NCBI GenBank assembly: GCA_947487745.1
Contig: CANKXQ010000016.1
Span: 1 to 13,372, forward strand
DNA: 13,372 nt
Origin: Spartobacteria bacterium
GTDB taxonomy: Bacteria; Verrucomicrobiota; Verrucomicrobiia; Chthoniobacterales; Terrimicrobiaceae
Direction of reading: 5' to 3'
Below, piece by piece: positions 1 to 6,727 of the stretch (within the stretch, counting starts at the first letter, position 1; each line of letters starts with the position of its first letter). The translations under genes and the position numbers were made by a program. The notes beneath the pieces were generated by a model, which had not been told where the DNA came from, ran no database searches, and saw only the letters and a list, made by a program, of their open reading frames with translations.

Positions 1-276
1 CTTCGCAACGAGCCGCGTCTGGCCGGATTTCGCACCGCGCGTGTAAGGCAAAATGCGCGCGCCATGCCGGAAGACCGCGTAGGGAATGATCTGCTTGAGC
101 GAGGGGTCCTCCTCCGCCGCGCCGCGAGGCACAAAGAAGTTGTTCTCCTTTTTCATGAAGGCGGGAAGGTAGTCATCCACCCTCCGGCAAAGGCCCTGGA
201 AGCTTCCCAGGCCATCGAAAAATTCGCGTTTCACAACCAACACCTGTTCCTCTGTTTTGCTCATGGGCGCAGACAT
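1..276 (-). CDS. NUDIX-like hydrolase/phosphoesterase, N-terminal part (runs off left edge)
   Basis: Ninety-two codons are open from ATG 276 on the minus strand to the window edge. The protein starts MSAPMSKTEEQVLVVKRE and then has a core containing LGSFQGL, YLPAFM, NNFFVPR, DPSLKQIIPYAVFRH and RGAKSGQTRLVAK. I recognise this from a group of bacterial proteins annotated as phosphoesterase or NUDIX-like, in which a conserved lead-in (LGxFQG, FFxPRxxAExDPSxKQIIPY) precedes the NUDIX box. The box itself would lie beyond position 1, so catalytic residues cannot be checked. An in-frame ATG at 264 (MSKTEEQ) is an equally good start, and neither has a clear ribosome binding site. The gene is divergent from the greA-type gene. 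Family placement is from memory of the motif pattern and the substrate is unknown. Confidence 0.7.
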   Translation of the reverse strand, partial: MSAPMSKTEEQVLVVKREFFDGLGSFQGLCRRVDDYLPAFMKKENNFFVPRGAAEEDPSLKQIIPYAVFRHGARILPYTRGAKSGQTRLVAK

Positions 277-359
277 TGCCGCGAGCGCTCGAACCCGCAA
301 GGGAAAACTTCGCAAACGGGGCTCGTTTTTCTTCCCCTTGCATCGATAGGGGGTTTTCT

Positions 360-2261
360 GTGACAACAGAGGGGATGACAGATGAACTCGCCCAAGCCGT
401 TGACAGCGGCGCCCTCGATAAAAAAACTGCCGACAGGCTCGCCCGCCTCACGCCCGGATCCTACTGCACCCACAAGAGCTGGGGCTTCGGACGTGTCGCG
501 GAATGGAACCTTCTCGCCGGCCAGGTCCTGATTGATTTCAAGACCAAGAAAAACCACCCCATGCAGGCCGTCTATGCGGCTGAAACCCTCACGCCGATTC
601 CCGAGGACCACATCCTCGCCCAGCGTGAGACCAATCCGGAGAGCATTCGCGAACTCGCAAAATCCGACTCCTCCGCGCTGATCAAAAAAATCCTCACAGA
701 CTTCGGAGGCAAAGCCACAAGCGACCAGATCTCCTCCGCGCTAAGCCCCGGCGTATTCGACGATGCCGCCTTGAAACGCTGGTGGGATGCCGCCCGGAAG
801 AAAATGAAGTCCGACGGACAATTTGGCATGCCAGCCAAAAAAACCGATCCTTATGTGCTGCTGGACACCCCAGTGAATTCGGGATCGCGTCTCCTCGATG
901 GATTCCGCTCCGCGCGCCATACGCGCGATCAGGTTCTCGCTCTCGAAGAGATTTCAAAATCCCTCGACGACCTCGCCGGCAGCCAAGATGAACTCCAAAG
1001 CGTCGTCACGCTCATCGAAGAGGCCGCCCTGCGCGCCCGCCGTCTCAATCCCTCGCAGGCCATTGAAATTCTCATCGCCCGCGACGACCTGCTTGAGAAA
1101 TTCCCCCATCTCCAAGCCGGTGCCGAGGCACCCACCATCGCCAACATCATCGCTTCCGAACCCGGGAAGCTCGGCCAGATTCTGGAGTCAGTCCCCGGCT
1201 CGAAGGAAAAACGCGTGCTCGAAGCCCTCGAGCCCGCGTTCGGCGAAGCTTGGGGCGACAAAGCCATTGCTCTTCTTCCCAACGCCGGTGCCCGCCTGAT
1301 CTCCGACATCTGCCGCTTGTTTGAAAAGCACAAGCGCAAGGAACAATTTCAAGCCACCGTGGAGAAATGGATCAGTGAGCGCTCGATTTCCTCTGAAATG
1401 CTCATCTGGCTCTGCAAAGAGCGCGACAAACGCTTCCCAGCACTGTTCAACGCAGAGCTTCTCGCTGCCGTGTTCAGCGCCCTCGAGGCCGACCTCCTCG
1501 CCGAAAAACGCACCTCGCGACTCAAGGACCTCCTCATCGACGACGGAGACCTCATCGGCGACCTCCTCATCGGAGCCAGCCGCGATGTCGTTCGCGACTC
1601 GATGCGGAAACTCCTGCTCACTCCGGCGATTGAAGACCTCTCCAAGCGCTCGCTCATGGCCCGCATCGTCAAACTCTACCCCGATACCCAGAGCATGATC
1701 ACCGGAGCACATCAAGAAGAGGAGAAAGCCGACAACCTCATCGTCTCCTGGTCCAGTCTCGAAAAACGCAAAGCCGAACTCGACAACCTCATCACCAAGG
1801 AAATCCCGCAAAACCTCCGCGACATCAACATCGCCAAGGAACAAGGAGATCTCCGAGAGAACGCCGGATTCAAAGCCGCCAAGGAACACCAGCGCGTCCT
1901 CCAACGCCGCCGCGTCGAGATGGAGCGCGACCTGGTCATCGCCCGGGGAACAAACTTCGAGAATCCCGCGACAGCCACCGTCTCCATCGGAACCGTCGTC
2001 ACCGTTAAAAACGAGGACGGCACGAAGGAAACCTTCAGCATCCTCGGAGCGTGGGATAGCGCCCCCGACCTGGGCATCGTTTCCTACAAAGCCGGCGTAG
2101 GCCAGGCCCTCCTCGGTGCTGCTGCAGGCACCACTCTGGAGCTGCCCGCCGAAATCGGCACTCGCAAGGTGACCATCGAGTCGATCATAACCTTCACCGA
2201 TCTCGAACTCCTGCGCTCAAAGGTCCACGTCATTCCCGCCGGAATGGCCACAGCCAGCTAA
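360..2261 (+). CDS. greA: Long GreA/GreB-type transcription elongation factor with large N-terminal extension
   Basis: Predicted protein of 633 residues, far longer than the roughly 158 residues of ordinary GreA. The last 170 or so are a complete GreA. A coiled coil from about residue 459 carries the tip GDLRENAGF, with acidic D497 and E500 at the spacing of the E. coli D41/E44 pair that positions Mg2+ for cleavage of backtracked RNA. An FKBP-like C-terminal domain follows from about 540 (IGTVVTV, VGQALLG). Near the N-terminus a beta-rich segment (YCTHKSWGFGRV, VLIDFKTKKNHPM) looks like a small SH3/Tudor-type barrel. The middle 350 residues are helical-looking and unassigned. Chlamydial GreA is similarly long, so this is probably the PVC form. 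I chose GTG 360 because AGGGGG lies 6 nt upstream; ATG 375 is possible, and extending to ATG 276 would overlap the divergent gene. A hairpin terminator follows at 2277. Confidence 0.88.
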   Translation: MTTEGMTDELAQAVDSGALDKKTADRLARLTPGSYCTHKSWGFGRVAEWNLLAGQVLIDFKTKKNHPMQAVYAAETLTPIPEDHILAQRETNPESIRELAKSDSSALIKKILTDFGGKATSDQISSALSPGVFDDAALKRWWDAARKKMKSDGQFGMPAKKTDPYVLLDTPVNSGSRLLDGFRSARHTRDQVLALEEISKSLDDLAGSQDELQSVVTLIEEAALRARRLNPSQAIEILIARDDLLEKFPHLQAGAEAPTIANIIASEPGKLGQILESVPGSKEKRVLEALEPAFGEAWGDKAIALLPNAGARLISDICRLFEKHKRKEQFQATVEKWISERSISSEMLIWLCKERDKRFPALFNAELLAAVFSALEADLLAEKRTSRLKDLLIDDGDLIGDLLIGASRDVVRDSMRKLLLTPAIEDLSKRSLMARIVKLYPDTQSMITGAHQEEEKADNLIVSWSSLEKRKAELDNLITKEIPQNLRDINIAKEQGDLRENAGFKAAKEHQRVLQRRRVEMERDLVIARGTNFENPATATVSIGTVVTVKNEDGTKETFSILGAWDSAPDLGIVSYKAGVGQALLGAAAGTTLELPAEIGTRKVTIESIITFTDLELLRSKVHVIPAGMATAS

Positions 2262-2276
2262 AACCGGTAACAATTC

Positions 2277-2314
2277 AAAAAGCGGATGCCGCCGAAAGGA
2301 GGCATCCGCTTTTT
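2277..2314. terminator. Strong bidirectional intrinsic terminator between greA-type gene and trpS
   Basis: A perfect 14-bp stem (AAAAAGCGGATGCC paired with GGCATCCGCTTTTT) closes a 10-nt loop. It begins 16 nt after the greA-type stop codon. A-tract and T-tract are symmetric, so it can stop transcripts from the upstream + gene and from trpS on the minus strand. This is the only strong terminator for trpS in the gap. Confidence 0.9.
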
Positions 2315-2325
2315 GCTGCCAACTC

Positions 2326-2397
2326 GACAGCGCACCTCGTGCCCCCGGGAGGGCCCTCCTCCGGCATGGCCCATTTTCAATTCAGAAAAAGCCGCAG
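2326..2397. repeat. Dispersed intergenic repeat, copy A (about 72 bp)
   Basis: This stretch matches 5546-5616 in the same orientation: 55 of 65 positions agree without gaps, and the match continues weakly with one gap. The best conserved core is the 17-base block TCCTCCGGCATGGCCCA plus the following T-run and AATTCA. Copy A has a 5-bp hairpin (GGGCC 2351-2355 with GGCCC 2368-2372, 12-nt loop) followed by TTTT. It lies after the strong terminator at 2277, so it is not needed to end the greA-type transcript. Both copies sit between convergent genes. It resembles a REP-type intergenic element, but I cannot assign it to a known family. Confidence 0.8.
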
Positions 2398-2426
2398 AAA
2401 CAACTTTCCGCCACCGCCCTTCCCCA

Positions 2427-3395
2427 TCAGCGCTCCCCAATCCCGACCGCTGCCCGCACACGCTTCATGACGCGATCCGACACCTCGCGGGCCTTTCCGG
2501 CACCGTCGGCGAGGACTCGGTCAACGAGGCCGGTATCAGCTAAAATCTCCTCACGCCGCACACGGAAGGGCGCGAAGTATTCCCAAATCCCAGCGAAGAG
2601 CTGTTTCTTCAAATCCCCATAACCTGTGCCTCCATTTCGGAAGGCATCGAGCATGGACTGGTAATCCGCCGGCGAGGCCACGAGCTTGTAGAGGTCAAGA
2701 ATCACAGCTCCTTCGGTGGGCTTGGGCGACTCGACCGGCGTCGAATCGGTTTTGATGCCCATGATTTTTTTCCGCAGCACCGCCTCGGGAGCAAAAATCT
2801 CAATCGTGTTGTTGTAGCTCTTGCTCATCTTCGCCCCGTCCAGTCCAGGCACGACAGCCGTCTCATCCCGAATGCTCGGCTGCGGGAGTTTAAAAATCTC
2901 GCCGAAAGTTTCGTTCATCTTCACCGCAATATCGCGGGTCACCTCGAGATGCTGTTTCTGATCCCGACCGACTGGCACAAGATCGCTGTCACAAATCAAA
3001 ATATCGGCCGCCATGAGCACCGGATAAGCAAACAAGCCATGCGAGGCTGCCAGCCCCCTGGCAGTCTTGTCCTTGAACGAGTGACAACGCTCCAGCAGGC
3101 CCATGGGAGTCACCGTGCTCAGAATCCATGACAACTCGGTGACGGCGGGCACATCCGATTGACGAAAGAAAACAGCCCGCGCCGGATCCAGTCCGCAAGC
3201 AAGAAAGTCCACCGCCAACTCCCGCACATTGGCCCTCAGCGCGGCGGCATCGTGCACAGTCGTGAGAGCGTGCAAATCCGCTATGAAATAGTGGGCCTCA
3301 CCCTGCTCCTGAAGCTCGATCGAAGGCTTCATCATGCCGAAATAATTTCCCAGGTGAAGGGTTCCCGAAGGTTGAATGCCGGAAAGAATACGCAT
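2427..3395 (-). CDS. trpS: Tryptophanyl-tRNA synthetase (EC 6.1.1.2)
   Basis: Class Ic aminoacyl-tRNA synthetase that charges tRNA-Trp in the cytoplasm. The 322-residue protein has the N-terminal PSGTLHLGNYFG (the HIGH-type motif), LMAADILI and VPVGRDQKQHLEVTRDIA (typical of bacterial TrpS), and GAKMSKSYNN (the KMSKS loop). The length is normal for bacterial TrpS. The frame stays open upstream to 3500, but the added residues are unlike the family; MRILSGIQPSG at 3395 is where TrpS proteins begin. No Shine-Dalgarno site is visible. The gene is divergent from the DD-carboxypeptidase gene with a 117-nt gap, and its transcript should end at the bidirectional hairpin 2277-2314. No leader peptide or T-box was seen upstream. 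Confidence 0.96.
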   Translation of the reverse strand: MRILSGIQPSGTLHLGNYFGMMKPSIELQEQGEAHYFIADLHALTTVHDAAALRANVRELAVDFLACGLDPARAVFFRQSDVPAVTELSWILSTVTPMGLLERCHSFKDKTARGLAASHGLFAYPVLMAADILICDSDLVPVGRDQKQHLEVTRDIAVKMNETFGEIFKLPQPSIRDETAVVPGLDGAKMSKSYNNTIEIFAPEAVLRKKIMGIKTDSTPVESPKPTEGAVILDLYKLVASPADYQSMLDAFRNGGTGYGDLKKQLFAGIWEYFAPFRVRREEILADTGLVDRVLADGAGKAREVSDRVMKRVRAAVGIGER

Positions 3396-3450
3396 CCGGC
3401 GTGAATACCATGTCCACCCGCAGGGGAAATCCTTCTTTTTTGAAAAGAAT

Positions 3451-3478
3451 TTGAATCGGCATTCCCTGCCGCTATCGT
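3451..3478 (+). promoter_or_regulatory. Candidate sigma70-type promoter for the DD-carboxypeptidase/pfkA pair
   Basis: TTGAAT (3451-3456) and TATCGT (3473-3478) are separated by 16 bases and end 34 nt before the DD-carboxypeptidase ATG. Both hexamers deviate from consensus and the spacing is one short, so this is only a candidate. Confidence 0.3.
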
Positions 3479-3512
3479 CGCGCTCACACCTGCTTTTCAC
3501 GCATCAAGTGCT

Positions 3513-4430
3513 ATGAAAAAACTCATCATCACCACTCTTCTCAGCGCCTTCCTTTGGTCCTCACAGGCCGCCGAGAGCTATATCATCGTCGACAACCAGA
3601 CCGGGACTATTCTGGATTCCAAAAACAAGAACGCCAAGGTCCAGATTGCCAGCCTGACCAAGATCGCCACAGCGCTCGTGGCTCTCGACTGGGCGGACCT
3701 CAGCAAAGCCGACCTTGCAGCAATCGCCGAGGTCCCGGCCAACGCTAACGCAGAGGGAGCCGTGAGCACCGTCGGCCTTCAACCCGGCGACTCGGCGAGC
3801 CTGCGCGACCTCATCTACTGCGCACTGCTCGCTTCGGACAACATCGCCGCCCACACGCTTGCAAACCATATCGGCGCTCAGATCGCGAATCCCCAGGAAC
3901 TCCCTCCCGTGGAAAATTTCGTCGCCCACATGAACGCTCTGGCCCGGACACTGTTCATGAAGCGAACGCTTTTCTTGAACCCCTCGGGAATGGATCACCG
4001 CACCAACATCGCAACTCCCTACTCGACAGCGGAGGATCTCGCGCGTCTCGTCCGCTACGCTTACAACAATGCAGGGTTTGCTTTCTATGTGTCCCAAAAA
4101 TCCCGCCAGATCCATATCTTCCGGGGCGGCATCGACATGCCTATCGAAATTAACAACACCAACGAACTCCTCGGCAAAGACGGCATCGACGGCGTCAAAA
4201 CCGGCCGCACCCGCCGCGCCGGGGATTGCCTCATCCTCTCATCCACCCGCTCCCCGGAATCCCAGCGCGAGGGTGAAACGGTCTTCATCACCCCACGCCG
4301 CATCAATGTCGTAGTGCTAGATTCCCCGAACCGCTTCGGCGAGGGGCAAGCCCTCGTCAACCATGGCTGGAGCCTCTATGACGCCTGGGCCGCTGAAGGC
4401 CGCCCGACGAAGAAATCAACAAGCCTCTGA
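3513..4430 (+). CDS. Secreted D-alanyl-D-alanine carboxypeptidase (penicillin-binding protein, S11 type)
   Basis: Removes the terminal D-Ala of peptidoglycan stem peptides in the periplasm. The 305-residue protein begins with a Sec signal peptide (MKK, hydrophobic stretch to residue 15, likely cleavage after SQA at about 19). All three active-site motifs of the serine penicillin-binding fold are present: SLTK (nucleophile S47, K50), SDN (S108-N110) and KTG (K229-G231), the last followed by RTRRAG as usual in S11 peptidases. It ends soon after the catalytic domain; there is no PBP5-type C-terminal beta domain and no amphipathic membrane anchor, so it is probably a soluble periplasmic enzyme. 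The stop codon is 9 nt before pfkA, so the two are probably co-transcribed. It may cleave with endopeptidase activity (DacB/PbpG-like) instead; sequence alone does not decide. Confidence 0.9.
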   Translation: MKKLIITTLLSAFLWSSQAAESYIIVDNQTGTILDSKNKNAKVQIASLTKIATALVALDWADLSKADLAAIAEVPANANAEGAVSTVGLQPGDSASLRDLIYCALLASDNIAAHTLANHIGAQIANPQELPPVENFVAHMNALARTLFMKRTLFLNPSGMDHRTNIATPYSTAEDLARLVRYAYNNAGFAFYVSQKSRQIHIFRGGIDMPIEINNTNELLGKDGIDGVKTGRTRRAGDCLILSSTRSPESQREGETVFITPRRINVVVLDSPNRFGEGQALVNHGWSLYDAWAAEGRPTKKSTSL

Positions 4431-4439
4431 GGCGCCCAC

Positions 4440-5519
4440 ATGGAGCGCAAACGCATTGGAATTCTCACCAGCGGCGGCGACTGCCCCGGCCTTAACGCCG
4501 TGCTCCGCGCCGCCAGCCGCGCCTCCGAAAAACTCGGTTGGGAGTTGATCGGATTTCAGGATGGCTTTGAAGGTCTCCTCGAGCCCGCAACGCATGTCGT
4601 GCTCAACCGCCGTGCCACCGCAGGCATCATGCACCTCGGGGGCACACTCCTCGGCACCGTCAACAAAGGCCAGTTCATCTCGCGCGGCAATGGTCGCCAA
4701 GGCTCCTTCATACCGGCCGAGGTGCTCGGAAAAACACGGCAAACATTCCAATCGCTGAATCTCCACGGCCTCATCGTGGTCGGCGGCGACGGATCCCTGA
4801 ATACCGCACTCCAGATGCACCATGCAGGCCTGCCGGTTATCGGAGTTCCAAAGACCATCGACAACGACCTTGAGGCCACCGACATGACATTCGGCTTCGA
4901 CTCCGCCGTTGAATGCGTGGCCAGTTCCCTCGACCGCCTGCACACCACCGCCACCAGCCACAAGCGCGTCATGGTAATCGAAGTCATGGGCCGCCACGCA
5001 GGCTGGATCGCCCTCCACGGCGGCCTTGCCGGCGGGGCGGATATCATTCTCATCCCCGAAATTCCCTTTGAGTTTTCCAAAGTGGCCGCCGAAGTCCTGC
5101 GCCGCGAAAAGGAAGGTGCCAAGTGCACCATGGTTGTCGTCGCCGAGGGAGCAAAACCGAAGGACGGCAAAGTCTGCCGACTCCAATCCGCCACCGGCGA
5201 AAACCGCCTCGGAGGCATTGCTGAAATCGTTGGACGCGAAATCGGCAACCGCACCCGAAAGGAAGTGCGCACTTGCGTCCTTGGCCACCTCCAACGCGGA
5301 GGCGCCCCCACCATGCTCGACCGCATCCTCGGCACCCGCTTCGGCATCAAAGCCGTCCAACTCCTCGAAGAAGGAAAATTCGGCTCCATGGTGAGCTACA
5401 AAAACCATTCCACCTGCGCCGTCCCCATTTCCGATGCCGTCCACAAAATGCGCCGCGTCGATCCCTCCGGCCAATTAGTGGAACACGCCCGCGCCGTCGA
5501 AATCTCCTTCGGCGACTAA
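4440..5519 (+). CDS. pfkA: 6-phosphofructokinase (ATP-type active site with Lys at position 124)
   Basis: Phosphorylates fructose 6-phosphate to fructose 1,6-bisphosphate in glycolysis. The 359-residue protein has LTSGGDCPGLNA (phosphate-binding loop), GGDGS (115-119), PKTIDND (137-143, catalytic base D141), EVMGRHAGWIA and LGHLQRGGAPTMLDR. G118, equivalent to E. coli G104, is the residue of ATP users; PPi users have Asp there. K138, equivalent to E. coli G124, is shared with PPi-PFKs and with group III ATP-PFKs such as those of actinomycetes. ATP is therefore the likely donor, but allosteric behaviour probably differs from E. coli PfkA. GAGG overlapping the preceding stop codon, 7 nt from the ATG, is one of the few clear Shine-Dalgarno sites in the window and suggests coupling to the upstream gene. 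Terminator-like hairpin downstream at 5570. Confidence 0.94.
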   Translation: MERKRIGILTSGGDCPGLNAVLRAASRASEKLGWELIGFQDGFEGLLEPATHVVLNRRATAGIMHLGGTLLGTVNKGQFISRGNGRQGSFIPAEVLGKTRQTFQSLNLHGLIVVGGDGSLNTALQMHHAGLPVIGVPKTIDNDLEATDMTFGFDSAVECVASSLDRLHTTATSHKRVMVIEVMGRHAGWIALHGGLAGGADIILIPEIPFEFSKVAAEVLRREKEGAKCTMVVVAEGAKPKDGKVCRLQSATGENRLGGIAEIVGREIGNRTRKEVRTCVLGHLQRGGAPTMLDRILGTRFGIKAVQLLEEGKFGSMVSYKNHSTCAVPISDAVHKMRRVDPSGQLVEHARAVEISFGD

Positions 5520-5532
5520 AACGAGACGCCAC

Positions 5533-5554
5533 AAAAAAACCGCGCGGCAGCGCG
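5533..5554 (-). terminator. Hairpin terminator for menG (minus strand)
   Basis: Read on the minus strand, CGCGC and GCGCG pair around a TGCC loop, and the stem is followed by G and seven T (the A-run 5533-5539 on the + strand). It lies about 75 nt past the menG stop codon, in front of the + strand terminator on the same stretch. Confidence 0.65.
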
Positions 5555-5616
5555 CCTCGTGCCAATGGGTGGGCCATCCTCCGGCATGGCCCATTTTTAA
5601 TTCACAAAAGGCGCAG
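5546..5616. repeat. Dispersed intergenic repeat, copy B (about 71 bp)
   Basis: Second copy of the element at 2326-2397, about 85% identical over 65 ungapped positions and in the same orientation. Here the inner hairpin is longer, 7 bp against 5 bp: TGGGCCA with TGGCCCA. Like copy A it fills the gap between two convergent genes (pfkA and menG). Its left edge overlaps the minus-strand terminator hairpin. Confidence 0.8.
5570..5598 (+). terminator. Hairpin terminator for pfkA, formed by repeat copy B
   Basis: A perfect 7-bp stem, TGGGCCA (5570-5576) with TGGCCCA (5587-5593), encloses a 10-nt loop and is followed directly by five T. Three further G-T pairs can extend the stem. It lies 51 nt after the pfkA stop codon. 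Confidence 0.65.
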
Positions 5617-5627
5617 CCAAAAAAAAC

Positions 5628-6326
5628 CTACCCTCTTTTCCTCGCCTGATAAATCGACACAACGCCAAGCGTAAGAGGCCGCGGAGCATCACAGGAAAAG
5701 CCGCGTTCCTCTAAGAGTGCATTCATTTTCCGACCACCTGGAAATGTCTCGATGGAACCGCCGAGATACTCATACGCCTCCTTGCGTTGCGTGGCCCAAT
5801 GCGCAAGGCGTGGCAACACATGGTGGAGATACAGGCGATAAAACGACAGCAGGGGCTCCCACTCTGGCAGCGAAAAATCCAGAATAAAAACAACTCCGCC
5901 AGGCCGAAGGACACGATTCATCTCCAGGATTGCCTCCTTCCAATCCGCCATGTTGCGAAGACCAAAGGCGACCGTCAGCACATCAAACGATCCATCCGAA
6001 AATGGCAGCGCCAAGCCATCCGCTTGGACCAACCTCTCGACCCCCTTGATCCGCGCCTGTTCCAACATCGGCAGACAAAAATCCGCAGCGGTGATTCGCG
6101 CTGTCGGGCAGGCTTTCTTGATGGCCAAGGCCAAGTCGCCACTGCCAGTCGCCAGATCCAAAACCTCCGACGGGTGACACGCAGCCACAAGCCGAGCCAG
6201 TTTGGCTCTCCAGATAAAATCCATCCCGCCACTTAGCAAGTGATTCGCCAGATCGTATCGACCGGCAATGGAAGCAAAGGTGCTTCGCACGAACTCCGGA
6301 TTTTTTTGGGCAAGTTGAGGATCCAC
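5628..6326 (-). CDS. menG: Demethylmenaquinone methyltransferase (MenG/UbiE family)
   Basis: SAM-dependent C-methyltransferase that converts demethylmenaquinone to menaquinone, the last step of the pathway. The 232-residue protein has the family N-terminal signature in the form [16 protein letters not shown], the SAM-binding loop [11 protein letters not shown], the UbiE-specific AFGLRNM, and [10 protein letters not shown]. UbiE homologues can also act on ubiquinone precursors, but the men genes in this window favour menaquinone. The start is GTG 6326: no ATG fits, because the next Met falls inside the conserved signature. No Shine-Dalgarno site is visible; the region just upstream reads GAAAAAAA. 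tRNA-Leu ends 24 nt upstream on the same strand, so menG may be read from the tRNA promoter. It is separated from the menFDH operon by about 2.3 kb. Confidence 0.93.
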   Translation of the reverse strand: MDPQLAQKNPEFVRSTFASIAGRYDLANHLLSGGMDFIWRAKLARLVAACHPSEVLDLATGSGDLALAIKKACPTARITAADFCLPMLEQARIKGVERLVQADGLALPFSDGSFDVLTVAFGLRNMADWKEAILEMNRVLRPGGVVFILDFSLPEWEPLLSFYRLYLHHVLPRLAHWATQRKEAYEYLGGSIETFPGGRKMNALLEERGFSCDAPRPLTLGVVSIYQARKRG

Positions 6327-6350
6327 TTTTTTTCGATATCCGGAAAAGGA

Positions 6351-6435
6351 TGGTGCTCACGAGAGGACTCGAACCTCCACGGGTTACCCCATACGATCCT
6401 GAGTCGTATGCGTCTGCCAGTTCCGCCACGTGAGC
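6351..6435 (-). tRNA. tRNA-Leu (anticodon CAG), CCA encoded
   Basis: Full cloverleaf on the minus strand. The 7-bp acceptor stem is GCTCACG/CGTGAGC with discriminator A and encoded CCA. The D-arm region TGGCGGAACTGGCAGACGC is the classic tRNA-Leu sequence. The anticodon stem TACGA/TCGTA holds loop CTCAGGA, giving anticodon CAG, which reads CUG. The long variable arm (GGG-TAA-CCC) is expected of a class II tRNA, and the T-loop is TTCGAGT. Length is 85 nt with CCA. Confidence 0.97.
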
Positions 6436-6727
6436 AACGGGGTGGCGAAGATGCATCGCCGCAGCCGCCTTGTAAATCCGAATTTCAAAAAAACACAGGG
6501 TTGCAGCAAATGGTTTATTTTCCGATCAAGGCAATAGCCAGACCGTTCGGTGTCAATGCCGGGAATTTTGCGACCCGCTGAGGAATTCCGACAATTTTCG
6601 ATGCCAACAAATTGTAGTTTTTATAAAATTAGATTAGAAATTGTTACAGCGTTATTAATGTTTATTTTTCTTATTAAGGAAACAAAAGATGGACAAGTCC
6701 GCAGGGTCGTGGTAAATATATTCTCTA
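6436..6727. other. Intergenic region with AT-rich tract upstream of the small basic protein gene
   Basis: About 290 bases without a recognisable gene. The left half, next to the tRNA, has the general GC level. From about 6595 to 6727 the composition becomes strongly AT-rich, with TTTTTATAAAATTAGATTAG and TTATTTTTCTTATTAAGG. Several -10-like hexamers occur (TATAAA near 6620, TATTTT near 6663, TATATT at 6717), the best paired with TTGTTA 16 bases before TATTTT. An 8-codon ORF with a Shine-Dalgarno-like AAGGA lies at 6689-6715. I read it as the promoter/leader of the gene at 6728; which -10 is used cannot be decided from sequence. Confidence 0.4.
6689..6715 (+). CDS. Possible 8-residue leader peptide ORF
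   Basis: ATG to TAA encodes MDKSAGSW. AAGGA (6676-6680) lies 8 nt upstream, a better ribosome binding site than most real genes here have. The stop codon is 12 nt before the ATG of the next gene. It may be a leader or coupling ORF, or chance; there is no attenuator hairpin around it that I can see. Confidence 0.2.
   Translation: MDKSAGSW

Noticed and set aside
276-359. N-terminal extension of the greA-type protein to ATG 276
   Set aside because: It would run over the start of the divergent gene; the extra 28 residues look non-coding, and GTG 360 has an AGGGGG site at good spacing.
1188-1904. 238-codon minus-strand open frame opposite the greA-type gene
   Set aside because: Low-complexity Glu/Val/Gly/Phe-rich translation, antisense to a good coding frame; no independent start signal or motif.
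3396-3512. T-box or trp leader upstream of trpS
   Set aside because: Read on the minus strand, there is no specifier stem, no T-box sequence and no Trp-codon leader peptide in the 117-nt gap.
4416-5474. 352-codon minus-strand open frame opposite pfkA
   Set aside because: It covers a fully motif-bearing PFK on the other strand; the translation is Ala/Gly/Glu-biased with no family pattern. Shadow of codon bias.
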